Part shown: piece by piece, positions 25,050-33,339 of the stretch
Layout of the letters: each line of letters opens with the position of its first letter
Position numbering within the stretch: position 1 is the stretch's first letter
Source: an uncultured Lachnospiraceae bacterium
Lineage (GTDB): Bacteria > Bacillota > Clostridia > Lachnospirales > Lachnospiraceae
Reading direction: 5' to 3'
Length of the DNA: 35,164 nucleotides
NCBI GenBank assembly: GCA_910583815.1
Contig: CAJTZB010000004.1
Span: 1-35,164, forward strand
The notes under the pieces: generated by a model
Seen by the model: only the letters and a program-made list of their open reading frames with translations
Database searches by the model: none
What the model was told of the DNA's origin: nothing
Made by a program: the position numbers and the translations under genes

Positions 25050-25922
25050 TCACTCTTCTTCCTTCACTTCAAAATAATACAGATACACATCATCCAATGT
25101 CACATCTGCTTCTTCCATATCTTCTTTTGTTTCTTTCTCAATCACATGCAGCGACAGTCCGTTTTTCTTCTGAATACAGTTGCTGACCCTGTATTTTTTC
25201 TGAAGCTCCTCTAATTCTTCTCTGCTGCACCTGATCTCTTTTACATGTCTGCCGATGTCATCCATCAGTTCAAACGGACTCGCATTCTGTATAATCTTTC
25301 CTTTTTTTAAAAGCAGTACCCTATCTGCAATACACTCGATGTCTCCTGCGATATGGGTTGCCAAAAGGACCGTTTTATCTTTTGCCATCCTTGCTATCAT
25401 ATTACGGATGGAAATCCGCTCTTTCGGGTCAAGTCCTGCCGTTGGCTCATCTAATATCAAAAGCTCCGGATTCCCTAAAAGCGCCTGTGCCAGCACTGCG
25501 CGGCGCTTCATTCCTCCGGAAAAAGCTGCAATCCTGCGCTTTCTCACATCTGCTAAATTCAACTCTTCTAGCAGCTCATCTATCTGCTCTTTCACTGCGG
25601 CTGTTTTAAGGTTCATTCCCTTTAAAAGTGCCATATAACTCAAAAACTCCTGCAGGCTGAACTGCGGATAGCAAATCTGCTCCTGCGGCATATATCCGAC
25701 CTTTTTCCGGTACTCCTCGCCCAAGGAAAGTATCTCCCATCCATCCCACAAAATATCACCGTCATCACGCCCAATATTATCAGTCAGTATATTCATCAAC
25801 GTGGACTTTCCGGAGCCGTTTGGCCCTAAAATCCCATAAATGCCCGTTCCAAGCTGTACGTCTACTCCTGCTAACGCCTTCACATCCCCATAGCTTTTCT
25901 GCAGATTTCTGATTTCCAGCAT
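25050..25922 (-). CDS. ABC exporter ATPase
   Basis: This protein of about 290 residues has Walker A GPNGSGKST (33-41), Gln80, signature FSGGM (134-138), Walker B LLILDEP (154-160) and switch His190. The short form with an acidic C-terminal extension is typical of ABC-2 type exporter ATPases (CcmA/NatA-like). The ATG at 25922 is 10 bases from AGGAG; the upstream ATG at 25931 is too close and the frame start at 25988 is far from any ribosome site. It is the last gene of the lipoprotein/exporter cluster and should power the 699-residue permease upstream. Confidence 0.93.
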   Translation of the reverse strand: MLEIRNLQKSYGDVKALAGVDVQLGTGIYGILGPNGSGKSTLMNILTDNIGRDDGDILWDGWEILSLGEEYRKKVGYMPQEQICYPQFSLQEFLSYMALLKGMNLKTAAVKEQIDELLEELNLADVRKRRIAAFSGGMKRRAVLAQALLGNPELLILDEPTAGLDPKERISIRNMIARMAKDKTVLLATHIAGDIECIADRVLLLKKGKIIQNASPFELMDDIGRHVKEIRCSREELEELQKKYRVSNCIQKKNGLSLHVIEKETKEDMEEADVTLDDVYLYYFEVKEEE

Positions 25923-25952
25923 AATAAACATGCTCCTTTCAAAATCCAGAGA

Positions 25953-25971
25953 CTTTGTACATAGTACAAAG
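25953..25971. promoter_or_regulatory. 19-bp palindrome before the exporter ATPase gene
   Basis: CTTTGTAC (25953-25960) and GTACAAAG (25964-25971) are perfect inverted repeats around ATA. The site lies between the permease stop and the ATPase start. No T-tract follows. It could be a repressor operator or a small RNA hairpin; there is no regulator gene beside it. Confidence 0.5.
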
Positions 25972-26012
25972 CTCCGTTTTACCGTCACTTGACAAGGGAA
26001 TCTATCCCACTT

Positions 26013-28112
26013 TTATCTGCCCCAAATCAGCACCGGAATTGCTGTTATGCCAAATGCAGCCAGAGAAGCAAGCAGAGGACTTTTCATCCTGTTTGCCAAA
26101 CAGCCTGCAAGCAGACCTGCCACATATAAGTACAGCAGATGCGCTCCATAATAAGCAGCAAGCAGCATCCCTATGGTAATATCAGAGGAAATGTTCTGGA
26201 ACTGAGGCATTTTCCAGAGACTGAAGGCGGGCGCGGTAAGCCCTGAGCTTCCATAAACAGAAAAAACATTATAAAACCAAGGCACATAAGTAATACAAAA
26301 TACAGCAACACAGGCATATAGCATATTCCAAAGCTTATAGTTTCTGATACGCCGCCTTCCCATACTGCTGATTTGAATCAGTTTTTCCATGCCAGTACGG
26401 TGTTCTATACCATAAATTAAAACCGATAAAAACACCGCAACGGCAAGGCTGATGCAGCGGTACAAAAACAGCTGCAATGTATCTCTTTTTCCAAACAGCC
26501 GCTCATAGCCCTGCTCATAGACAAAACTTCCGCTTCCTTTTTCCTTTATATACTCGCCGTATGCTGCTACTTTCTGGAGCCCAATCTCCTTTTTTAACTC
26601 TTTTTGGTAATAGGAAACAATGTTGGAATCCAGTTGTTTTCCCGACATCAGTTTCTGCTTTATCCCATTCAGATACTCCTGCTCCTGATACAGATAGTCC
26701 AGTTTTTCTTCGCTGAATTTCCCTTCTATTTCTTTGACATAGTGCCTGTAATAAATCTCTTCTTCCGTATGGAGCTGCTCCGCTACCGGAGAATACAGAA
26801 AAAACATTCCGACAACAAGCAAGCCACAGACCACTCCGCCGCTCTGGTAAAATGTCCACTTACGAAATTCATATCCGGCAGCCGAATGCTTTCCTGTAAG
26901 ATGGGCAATGGCCGCTTCAAACGCATAAAACAGGGACGCTTTCTTTCCACTTGGCGCCTCTGGCGCAACTTTTAAAAATACTGTCCCATAGAGCAGGAGG
27001 CATATTACAATTAACAGCATACAGACAAAAACTATCATGTTCCGATATGTAACAGGGTAACCAAACAGCAAGATATTTCTGTACTCCAGCAGCAATGTGT
27101 CCGTATATAAAAATGCCGCCGGGTTAATCCACTTTAAAACTGCCAAATAGCTGGTCTTTTCAATTACCGTATACAGCACCCACGAAAAAACTGCAGGCGC
27201 TCCGGCAAAAGCATAGACTTTCCAAGGCTGCCGAAATGCAAGCGCAAGCAGAAAAACCAAAGAATACAGCGCCATATGTGCCAAAAACTTCAACAGGAAA
27301 AACAACAGCACTCCCTGCCCTATCGTCATATCTATCGTACAGCCCGACGCACCATAAAGAGACACGATGCTTGCAGAAAAGCACTCTGTTCCATAGGCAA
27401 GCACCGCAAGCAAAAGACGTCCGCCCCAAATAGCTGCCTGAAGCAGCAGGAGCAAAGCCCCTCCTGCCAGATACTTTGCATAAACTACATTTTTTCTTCC
27501 TCGCTTTGTACAGCGAAGCAAACGGATTGCCCCTTCTTCTGTCTCTGCAGAAACCATGCCTGCAGAAATCAAAAAAACAAGAAGTGCAAGGAAAAAATCC
27601 TGAAACCCTGTTTCCATGAAAAGCACAATGCCTCTGCCCAGTACCCATTCCGCTTCTGCTTCTTCCATATTAGAAAAATCGTTTAAAACCTTTTCTAATT
27701 CTCGCAAGGAAGCTTTCTGCTGCACAACCAAAGTGCTTTTTAATTTTCTCTCTGCATTTTTCCGGATGCCGGATAGATACGACTGATAGCCTGTCACCTG
27801 CTCCAGTTCCAGAATAGCCTGATGGTACAGGCCCATTTCCTTTGCAGCGGAACCCATTACCAAATATTCCGGCATCCCGGTTCCATACAGCATATCCTGA
27901 TAAGAAGCCTTCAGCCGGATAAGTTCTTCCTCCGGCCTTGTTTTGTCTATGCTCTCAAAAAGGCTTTTGTAATCGGCAGGCGTATACGTATTCCGTGGAA
28001 ACAGCTGAAAAAAGAAAATAACCAAAGACAGCAATACCGCTCCAAACATCATAAACGGTATTGCCTTTACCCGAATTATTTTTTTCCATTCCTGAATCGT
28101 CAGTGTCAGCAT
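26013..28112 (-). CDS. pseudo-dimeric ABC-2 type permease
   Basis: This 699-residue membrane protein has about 11-12 helices in two similar halves. Each half begins with a cytoplasmic amphipathic segment and a helix (about 20-38 and 428-446), followed by a large extracellular helical domain (about 40-165 and 450-550), then a group of further helices. Examples are FFLALLVFLISAGMV, GVLLFFLLKFLAHMALY and MIVFVCMLLIVICLLLYGTVF. This is the ABC-2 exporter half-permease plan fused into one chain, so one gene can pair with two ATPase copies. Size and layout recall permeases found beside secreted peptides. It starts 4 bases after the upstream lipoprotein stop. Cargo is unknown. Confidence 0.82.
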   Translation of the reverse strand: MLTLTIQEWKKIIRVKAIPFMMFGAVLLSLVIFFFQLFPRNTYTPADYKSLFESIDKTRPEEELIRLKASYQDMLYGTGMPEYLVMGSAAKEMGLYHQAILELEQVTGYQSYLSGIRKNAERKLKSTLVVQQKASLRELEKVLNDFSNMEEAEAEWVLGRGIVLFMETGFQDFFLALLVFLISAGMVSAETEEGAIRLLRCTKRGRKNVVYAKYLAGGALLLLLQAAIWGGRLLLAVLAYGTECFSASIVSLYGASGCTIDMTIGQGVLLFFLLKFLAHMALYSLVFLLALAFRQPWKVYAFAGAPAVFSWVLYTVIEKTSYLAVLKWINPAAFLYTDTLLLEYRNILLFGYPVTYRNMIVFVCMLLIVICLLLYGTVFLKVAPEAPSGKKASLFYAFEAAIAHLTGKHSAAGYEFRKWTFYQSGGVVCGLLVVGMFFLYSPVAEQLHTEEEIYYRHYVKEIEGKFSEEKLDYLYQEQEYLNGIKQKLMSGKQLDSNIVSYYQKELKKEIGLQKVAAYGEYIKEKGSGSFVYEQGYERLFGKRDTLQLFLYRCISLAVAVFLSVLIYGIEHRTGMEKLIQISSMGRRRIRNYKLWNMLYACVAVFCITYVPWFYNVFSVYGSSGLTAPAFSLWKMPQFQNISSDITIGMLLAAYYGAHLLYLYVAGLLAGCLANRMKSPLLASLAAFGITAIPVLIWGR

Positions 28113-28116
28113 ATCT

Positions 28117-29253
28117 TCAATTTTCCAACTCCTCGTATTTCTGCATGTTTTCTAATTTCCCTTCCAGAAAATCTTCTGCAGTAAAATAGGCAGGTTCCCC
28201 ATATCCAGTAGGTGTCATAAAATCCATCGCATACACATAATCCGAAAAAACCGCGTTTACAGTACAACGCTCTAAAATACCAAGCGACCGCAGCCCTTCT
28301 TCTTCCGAATATGCATAATATTCTCTTTGGTTATTTCCGATGTATAACTCAAAAATCATTTCATCATTGCGGAAATTCAAGCATGGCACAAGCTGTTTTT
28401 CAGAAAGCACCCTATACTCTCCTGTCGTTGTATTATACTGATAGCACTGTCCTCTGAAACAGCCAAACACAGAGCCATTGGAGCAGGAAAGCCCCATTGG
28501 GTCCTCCAAATCCTCATCAATTACCTGCAGCCCTTCTCCATCTATTCCGATTTTGCAGAATTTGGTGCGGATATGCTGCTCCATATAGGAAAGGTCGTCC
28601 TCATGCTCCAGAGCCTCTTCTATTGGCAGATCAATATAAAACGACACAAGATATATCTCATCTCCTATATGGACAAGCGTTGGAATCCTTGCCTGCAGCT
28701 CCTGTATCTCCCATATCGTTTTCCCTTCCTTTGCCTCCTTGTCATATACATAAATCCCTGCAATATCCTTTTCTAACGGCTTATATTTCTCATCAAAAGA
28801 ATTCCAGAAAGAGATAATCACATACTTCTCTGTAAAAAGCACCTCACGTATCAGCTGCATATCCCTTAAATGAGCAATTTTTTTCCTGTTTTCCCCATTC
28901 AGGGAAGTCTCATACAGATAGTACTCCGTCATTGAATTCCCGCCGTAGGTCGTCAGAAGCAACAAGTGGTCTCCTTCAATAGATGCCCCTACAATTCCAT
29001 CAAAATATGCCGCACAGTTTTCTTTGCCGTGGCTGCATTCGATATTGTCGCAAATCAAGCTGTCCATCCCGCTTTTTGGGTCTAAAAAATGCAGAAAATT
29101 GCTCTTTGTATAAAAGGAACCCTGCTCTCCGTATGTGGCCGATAATCCCAAATAATTGGAAGTCCATTCCGTTACAGGCTCTGCCTGCTCTTCCCTCTGG
29201 CATCCTGCACAAAGCACAAATACAAGCAAAAATATCCCTGCCCATCTCTTCAT
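28117..29253 (-). CDS. lipoprotein with Cys/His motif, propeller-like, unknown function
   Basis: This 378-residue protein has lipobox LCAGC (Cys18). Residues 68-80 carry a C-x4-C-x-H-x4-C motif (CDNIECSHGKENC) followed by AAYFDG, a pattern I associate with surface lipoproteins of Clostridia and which may bind metal or form disulphides. The rest consists of repeated short beta strands (for example EYYLYETSLNGENRKKI, GIYVYDKEAKEG), suggesting a beta-propeller. It lies 10 bases after the binding-protein-like lipoprotein A and directly before the permease, so it is likely an outer-face part of the same system. Confidence 0.7.
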   Translation of the reverse strand: MKRWAGIFLLVFVLCAGCQREEQAEPVTEWTSNYLGLSATYGEQGSFYTKSNFLHFLDPKSGMDSLICDNIECSHGKENCAAYFDGIVGASIEGDHLLLLTTYGGNSMTEYYLYETSLNGENRKKIAHLRDMQLIREVLFTEKYVIISFWNSFDEKYKPLEKDIAGIYVYDKEAKEGKTIWEIQELQARIPTLVHIGDEIYLVSFYIDLPIEEALEHEDDLSYMEQHIRTKFCKIGIDGEGLQVIDEDLEDPMGLSCSNGSVFGCFRGQCYQYNTTTGEYRVLSEKQLVPCLNFRNDEMIFELYIGNNQREYYAYSEEEGLRSLGILERCTVNAVFSDYVYAMDFMTPTGYGEPAYFTAEDFLEGKLENMQKYEELEN

Positions 29254-29263
29254 AGCTACAATC

Positions 29264-30769
29264 CTACTCCTTTTTTTCCTTCTTCCATTCCTCTATCTGG
29301 CGTTCCAGCTCTGCCATAACCTTTTCTCCGCCTGCTTCCCAAAATGCCTGCGCCGCAGCCTCCCACGCCTCCTCAAAATTTTCTTCCATCCAGAGATACT
29401 GCGTGTTCTGAACCACATTATACAAAGACAACATCTGCTCATCAAAAGCAGAGTCATCGACATGAAAACCAAGCAACACATTCTTCTTTCTGGCATCAGA
29501 ATAATACATCTCATCCTTTGACTGCTTCCGATTGACCGGATAATCATCTGACTGCGCCGGCACTACGTTATCATATATCCCTGTCATATAACAGAAATAA
29601 AAGGCTCTCGCTGGTTCTCCCCTCATGTTGCAGGCAAACCCATCAATTACCTTGTAATCCTTTCCTTCTTCTCCATAAATCAGCAGATTTGCATAGTTTT
29701 CCTCCGTAAAAAGAAGAGTCAGAAGCTGCAAGGCCTCTTCCTTCTGTTTTGCATATTTACTGACGCCCGCCCCCATAGAATTTTTCCGGTAAGCATATGG
29801 CAAATGCATCAGAAACAGTTTGTCCCTGTTTTCTTCAAACAAAATATCGATTTCCCCAACATACCATACTGCAAAATTTCCTGCTTCTATTGTTCTCTGC
29901 CTGTCAGCTCTGTCCATTTCCACAAGCAGCCCTTTTTGGTATAAAGAATGCAGCTGCTCTAACAGTTCCTTATATTCCTGCACCTCAAATGGACTTTTCA
30001 GCATACCTGTTTCCATCTCTGCAAATACTCCAGATACAAAAGAATGCCCAGTCATATATACATTATTTATCATGTTATTCCACCAACAGACCGGCACCGT
30101 TCCTTCTGGAAGTTCTTTGCTCTCTAATATCTTCTCCAGTTCCCCAAAATCTCTGGAAACTCTTTCGACTTCCTCCTCTGTAAAATAGTCACGCCGAAAC
30201 GCCAGATATGTTCCGGGCAGCATTGCTGCCTGATTTGGTATATAGTATATTTCGTTGTCTATTCTTGCTGCTTCCCAGTTTTCTTCGTAGTTTGCATTCC
30301 AAAGCGCCTGTCCTTCTTCCGTAGAAAAATAGTTTCCTAATGGTTCCATATTTCCTTCCCGGATCATGGAAACCTCATCTCCTCCAAAATCTTCATTTGT
30401 AAAAGAAATAAAACTCAACGTCGCAATATCCGTCTCACCTGTCCGAAGCAGCTCAGAAAGCCGGGTATAATAATTGATTTCCTCCGGTATATAGCGAATC
30501 GCAAGCGTGCAGGAATAGCCGTCCGCCCTCAGCCTTTCATTCAAAAGATTGATGTTTCTTTCCGGGATTTTCCCAAACACATCCTGTATCGTCCATAGAA
30601 CCACGCCGTCTCCGCGAATTTCTTCCTCCCCTTCTTTTTCTTCTTGCTGCTGTACCTTGGTTGGCTGTGGGGCCTGTGTCGGTTTTTCTGATGGCTTTTC
30701 TTCTTTACTGCATGCAAGAATGCTGCAGGAAAACAGCAAAAACAATGCTATCCATATTTTTTTCTTCAT
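29264..30769 (-). CDS. solute-binding-protein-like lipoprotein A
   Basis: This 501-residue protein has lipobox SILAC (Cys20), a charged low-complexity linker (21-53), then a family 1 solute-binding fold: LSELLRTGETDIATLSFISF, NEIYYIPNQAAMLPGTYLAF, NFAVWYVGEIDILFEENRDK and EAWEAAAQAFWEAGGEKVM. Such proteins normally deliver ligands to CUT1 importers, but no importer permeases accompany it; the only transporter in the cluster is an ABC-2 exporter. It may bind a peptide or saccharide as receptor or chaperone. AAGGAG precedes ATG 30769. It is a paralogue of the lipoprotein at 31443-32945 and shares a 104-base identical segment with it. Confidence 0.82.
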   Translation of the reverse strand: MKKKIWIALFLLFSCSILACSKEEKPSEKPTQAPQPTKVQQQEEKEGEEEIRGDGVVLWTIQDVFGKIPERNINLLNERLRADGYSCTLAIRYIPEEINYYTRLSELLRTGETDIATLSFISFTNEDFGGDEVSMIREGNMEPLGNYFSTEEGQALWNANYEENWEAARIDNEIYYIPNQAAMLPGTYLAFRRDYFTEEEVERVSRDFGELEKILESKELPEGTVPVCWWNNMINNVYMTGHSFVSGVFAEMETGMLKSPFEVQEYKELLEQLHSLYQKGLLVEMDRADRQRTIEAGNFAVWYVGEIDILFEENRDKLFLMHLPYAYRKNSMGAGVSKYAKQKEEALQLLTLLFTEENYANLLIYGEEGKDYKVIDGFACNMRGEPARAFYFCYMTGIYDNVVPAQSDDYPVNRKQSKDEMYYSDARKKNVLLGFHVDDSAFDEQMLSLYNVVQNTQYLWMEENFEEAWEAAAQAFWEAGGEKVMAELERQIEEWKKEKKE

Positions 30770-30826
30770 GAAACTATGCTCCTTTTTTTGGGTGTCTAAA
30801 GCTTATTACATATAACTCCATACAAA

Positions 30827-30858
30827 ATACGGACAGAGACAGATGCCTCTATCCGTAT
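30827..30858 (-). terminator. hairpin between secreted-protein gene and lipoprotein A (partial terminator)
   Basis: ATACGGA plus AGAG (30827-30838) pairs with CTCT plus TCCGTAT (30847-30858), with one mismatch and an 8-base loop. On the - strand it is followed by TTTTGTA, a weak T-tract. It could lower expression of downstream genes relative to the secreted protein. A decayed counterpart is at 32997-33028. Confidence 0.6.
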
Positions 30859-30866
30859 GCTTTCTT

Positions 30867-31283
30867 CTAATAATGATAATCCTCTGCCGTACTGTCAGAA
30901 TAATAGGTCGTATCGTAAGAAATCGTATGAGATGCCGAAACTCTGACACTACTATATCCTGCCGGAGCAGAAAAGCTGACGCTTGAACCCATATTTCCAC
31001 TGCCATTTCTATACATTGTTTTGGTTTTATTATAATCTTCACTTGCCGGATTTCTATTGATGCAAACATAAGTAGCATCTACCGTTGTCTTTGCCTGCCC
31101 CAAACCAGAATAGGTAGATGCCGTTGCTCCTGTTTGAGAAACTGACGTTGATATCCACATATTCCTTCCATCAATCACTATTTCCTTCGTCCCCGCTGAT
31201 GCCATAAAAGAACCTGACAAAAATACCAAAGAAAATGCTGTTCCTACTGCCACTATTGTTTTCAAAATTCTTCTGTTCCTCAT
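30867..31283 (-). CDS. small secreted protein, unknown function
   Basis: This 138-residue protein has a clear signal peptide with probable cleavage after MASA (residue 30), leaving about 108 residues. The mature part is rich in Ser, Thr, Tyr and Gly, has one Cys (YVCINR) and ends in a Tyr/Asp-rich tail (YDTTYYSDSTAEDYHY). No family is recognised. It has its own promoter and AGGAG site (9-base spacing), lies between two paralogous lipoproteins, and heads a run leading to an ABC-2 exporter. The context resembles secreted-peptide or bacteriocin clusters, but no known bacteriocin motif is present; a surface structural protein is the alternative. Confidence 0.65.
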   Translation of the reverse strand: MRNRRILKTIVAVGTAFSLVFLSGSFMASAGTKEIVIDGRNMWISTSVSQTGATASTYSGLGQAKTTVDATYVCINRNPASEDYNKTKTMYRNGSGNMGSSVSFSAPAGYSSVRVSASHTISYDTTYYSDSTAEDYHY

Positions 31284-31346
31284 AAACCCCTTCTCCTTTC
31301 ATACTGTTTCTTCGCAACAAACCTGTCTCAAATGTTGTAAAGTATA

Positions 31347-31427
31347 TTGTAAATATACTTATTTTATTTAAAACAACTTCTCTGTAAAATTATAGTACAT
31401 CCTTTGTCATAGATTGTCAACAAAAAA
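31347..31427. repeat. duplicated promoter/leader, copy A
   Basis: This 81-base segment recurs at 33067-33147 with five differences. It contains the TTGACA and TATAAT elements of the secreted-protein gene. It marks one end of a tandem duplication whose other parts are the paired lipoproteins. Confidence 0.85.
31389..31420 (-). promoter_or_regulatory. secreted-protein promoter with long spacer
   Basis: On the - strand TTGACA (31420-31415) and TATAAT (31394-31389) are both perfect but 20 bases apart. An alternative TACTAT gives a 17-base spacer. Long spacers occur at MerR-type activated promoters. The same geometry is kept in the copy at 33109-33140. Confidence 0.7.
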
Positions 31428-31442
31428 GGCACTTTTTTCAAA

Positions 31443-32945
31443 TCATCTCTTTTTCTTCCATTCCTCTATCTGGCGCTCCAGTTCTGCGACAACTTTCTCG
31501 CCACCTGCTTCCAGAAACGCCTGTGCCGCGGCGTCCCATGCCTCTTCAAAATTTTCTTCCATCCAGAGATACTGCGTGTCCCAGACTACTGAATGCAGAG
31601 ACAGCATCTGTTCGTCAAATGTAGAATTATCAATATGAAAGCCAAGAAGCACATTCTTCTTTCTGGCATCAGAATAATACAGCTCATCCTTTGTCTGCTT
31701 GCGGCTGATTGGATAATAATCCCCTACTGACGGCAAAACATTATCATAAATTCCTGTCATATAACAATAGAAATAATTGTCCTTTGGCTCCCCTCTCATA
31801 TTACAGACGAATCCATCAATCACCTGATAATCTGTTCCTTCTTTTCCATAAATCAGCAGGTTTGCATAGTCCGCTTCTGTATAGAGCAGCGTCAGAAGCT
31901 CCAAGGCCGCTTCTTTTTGTTTTGCATTTTTGCTAAGACCAGTATTTCCTGTACTGCTCTGATAAGCATATGGGAATTGCAGCAAAATCAGCTTTTCCTT
32001 TTGCTTTTCAAATAAATTATCTATTTCTGCAACACGCCAAATTGCAAAATTATTGTTTTCTACTATATCCTCTTCTTTGTCCCTATCCCTTTCTCTTATC
32101 ATCCCTTTTTGATATAAAGAATTCATTGCTCTCAGCAGTTCTTTATATTGCTCTGCTTCAAAGGGATTTTTTATTGTACCTGTCTCAAGTTCAGCAAAAA
32201 CTCCTTGTAAATATAAATACCCACTTAGGCAGGCATTACTTTCTATATTATTCCAACTATATATCGGCACTACTTCCTGCGAAAAATCTTTACCTTCCAA
32301 CAATTCCCCAAGCTCCTTGATGTCCCAAGAAAACTGCCCTACCTCTTCTTCCGTAAAATAATCACGGTGAAATGCTAAATAGCCTTTATCCCATATCAGG
32401 GTCTGGCTTGGAATAAGATAATTCTGATATTCTATTTCACTCGCTTTCCATTGCTCTTCATAACATGCATTCCAAAGCGCCTGCCCCTTCTGAGCAGAAA
32501 GATAATCCCCAAGCGGCTCCACATTCCCTTCACGAATCATGGAAATGGTATCTCCCAATTTCTCGCCTGAAAACGAAATAAAGCTGAATGTCGCAATATC
32601 TGTCTCCCCTGTCCGGAGCAGTTCAGAAAGACGCTCATAATAATTGATTTCCTGCGGCACATAACGAATTGCAAGCGTGCAGGAATAGCCATCTGCTTTC
32701 AGTTTCTCATTCAGCAGATTGATATTGCTCTCCGGAATCTTTCCAAGCGCATCCTGCATCGTCCAAATAACCATGCCGTCTCCGCGAATTTCTTCCTCCC
32801 CTTCTTTTTCTTCTTGCTGCTGTACCTTGGTTGGCTGTGGGGCCTGTGTCGGTTTTTCTGATGGCTTTTCTTCTTTACCGCATGCAAGAATGCTGCAAGA
32901 AAGAGCTAAAAGCAATGCCGCCCATACCCATATTTTCTTCTTCAT
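31443..32945 (-). CDS. solute-binding-protein-like lipoprotein B (paralogue of A)
   Basis: This 500-residue protein has lipobox SILAC (Cys22), the same charged linker as lipoprotein A, and a solute-binding fold. Shared blocks include SCTLAIRYVPQEINYY, DYFTEEEV, ANLLIYGKEG, YYSDARKKNVLLGFHIDNS and QYLWMEENFEEAWDAAAQAF. The middle third, expected to form the ligand pocket, is more diverged than the ends, suggesting different ligands. ATG 32945 is preferred over TTG 32948; GGAG is nine bases upstream. The gene has its own promoter. It is the upstream half of the tandem duplication; the space before it lacks the secreted-protein gene found before lipoprotein A. Confidence 0.82.
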   Translation of the reverse strand: MKKKIWVWAALLLALSCSILACGKEEKPSEKPTQAPQPTKVQQQEEKEGEEEIRGDGMVIWTMQDALGKIPESNINLLNEKLKADGYSCTLAIRYVPQEINYYERLSELLRTGETDIATFSFISFSGEKLGDTISMIREGNVEPLGDYLSAQKGQALWNACYEEQWKASEIEYQNYLIPSQTLIWDKGYLAFHRDYFTEEEVGQFSWDIKELGELLEGKDFSQEVVPIYSWNNIESNACLSGYLYLQGVFAELETGTIKNPFEAEQYKELLRAMNSLYQKGMIRERDRDKEEDIVENNNFAIWRVAEIDNLFEKQKEKLILLQFPYAYQSSTGNTGLSKNAKQKEAALELLTLLYTEADYANLLIYGKEGTDYQVIDGFVCNMRGEPKDNYFYCYMTGIYDNVLPSVGDYYPISRKQTKDELYYSDARKKNVLLGFHIDNSTFDEQMLSLHSVVWDTQYLWMEENFEEAWDAAAQAFLEAGGEKVVAELERQIEEWKKKR

Positions 32946-33066
32946 CAAATTATGCTCCTTTTTCGTCCAAAGCTCATGGAATCAAATCCATACAAAATAC
33001 GGACAGAGGCCGTTGTCTCCAGCCATATTTTTGCTTTAATTACCTGCTGTTCTCCAACAAATTTGT

Positions 33067-33147
33067 TGTAAATATACTTATTTTATTCAAAACAACTTCT
33101 TTGTAAAATTATAGTACATCCTCTGCCATAGATTGTCAATAAAAAAC
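33067..33147. repeat. duplicated promoter/leader, copy B
   Basis: This segment matches 31347-31427 at 76 of 81 positions. It carries the lipoprotein B promoter with the same 20-base spacer. Confidence 0.85.
33109..33140 (-). promoter_or_regulatory. lipoprotein B promoter with long spacer
   Basis: On the - strand TTGACA (33140-33135) and TATAAT (33114-33109) are separated by 20 bases, as in copy A. Confidence 0.7.
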
Positions 33148-33226
33148 CTCCTCATAAACATGCAGCTGTATTGTTGTTCCTCACACAGCTTCTTCAGAAA
33201 CAATACAAACGCTTTTTTAGTGACCA

Positions 33227-33241
33227 TGTGACATTTTCACA
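33227..33241. promoter_or_regulatory. possible operator upstream of the sigma factor promoter
   Basis: TGTGA and TCACA are inverted around CATTT. It resembles a CRP/FNR-family half-site pair but the spacer is 5, not the usual 6 bases. It lies about 45 bases upstream of the -10 element. Confidence 0.3.
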
Positions 33242-33284
33242 AAACAAATTTCTTGTTTTTGTGCAGTTTTACATACTATTGTTG

Positions 33285-33293
33285 TGCTATAAT
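33285..33293 (+). promoter_or_regulatory. extended -10 promoter of the sigma factor gene
   Basis: TGCTATAAT is a perfect extended -10, about 47 bases before the ATG. No good -35 is seen. Confidence 0.65.
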
Positions 33294-33339
33294 GTCGATT
33301 AGTCAGTTTTTAACACTAATCAGAAAGGAAAATGGGGGA

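Larger units (their letters stand above)
32946..33339. other. intergenic region between lipoprotein B and sigma factor genes
   Basis: This gap of 394 bases has no credible gene. It holds the lipoprotein B leader, a 22-base sequence (32987-33008) identical to 30817-30838, a decayed copy of the hairpin, the copied promoter segment (33067-33147), a TGTGA/TCACA palindrome (33227-33241) and the sigma factor promoter (33285-33293). Confidence 0.75.

Noticed and set aside
30867..31283. Lactococcin 972-type bacteriocin
   Set aside because: The cluster plan is similar (secreted protein, large permease, ATPase), but the mature sequence lacks the motifs I associate with that family.
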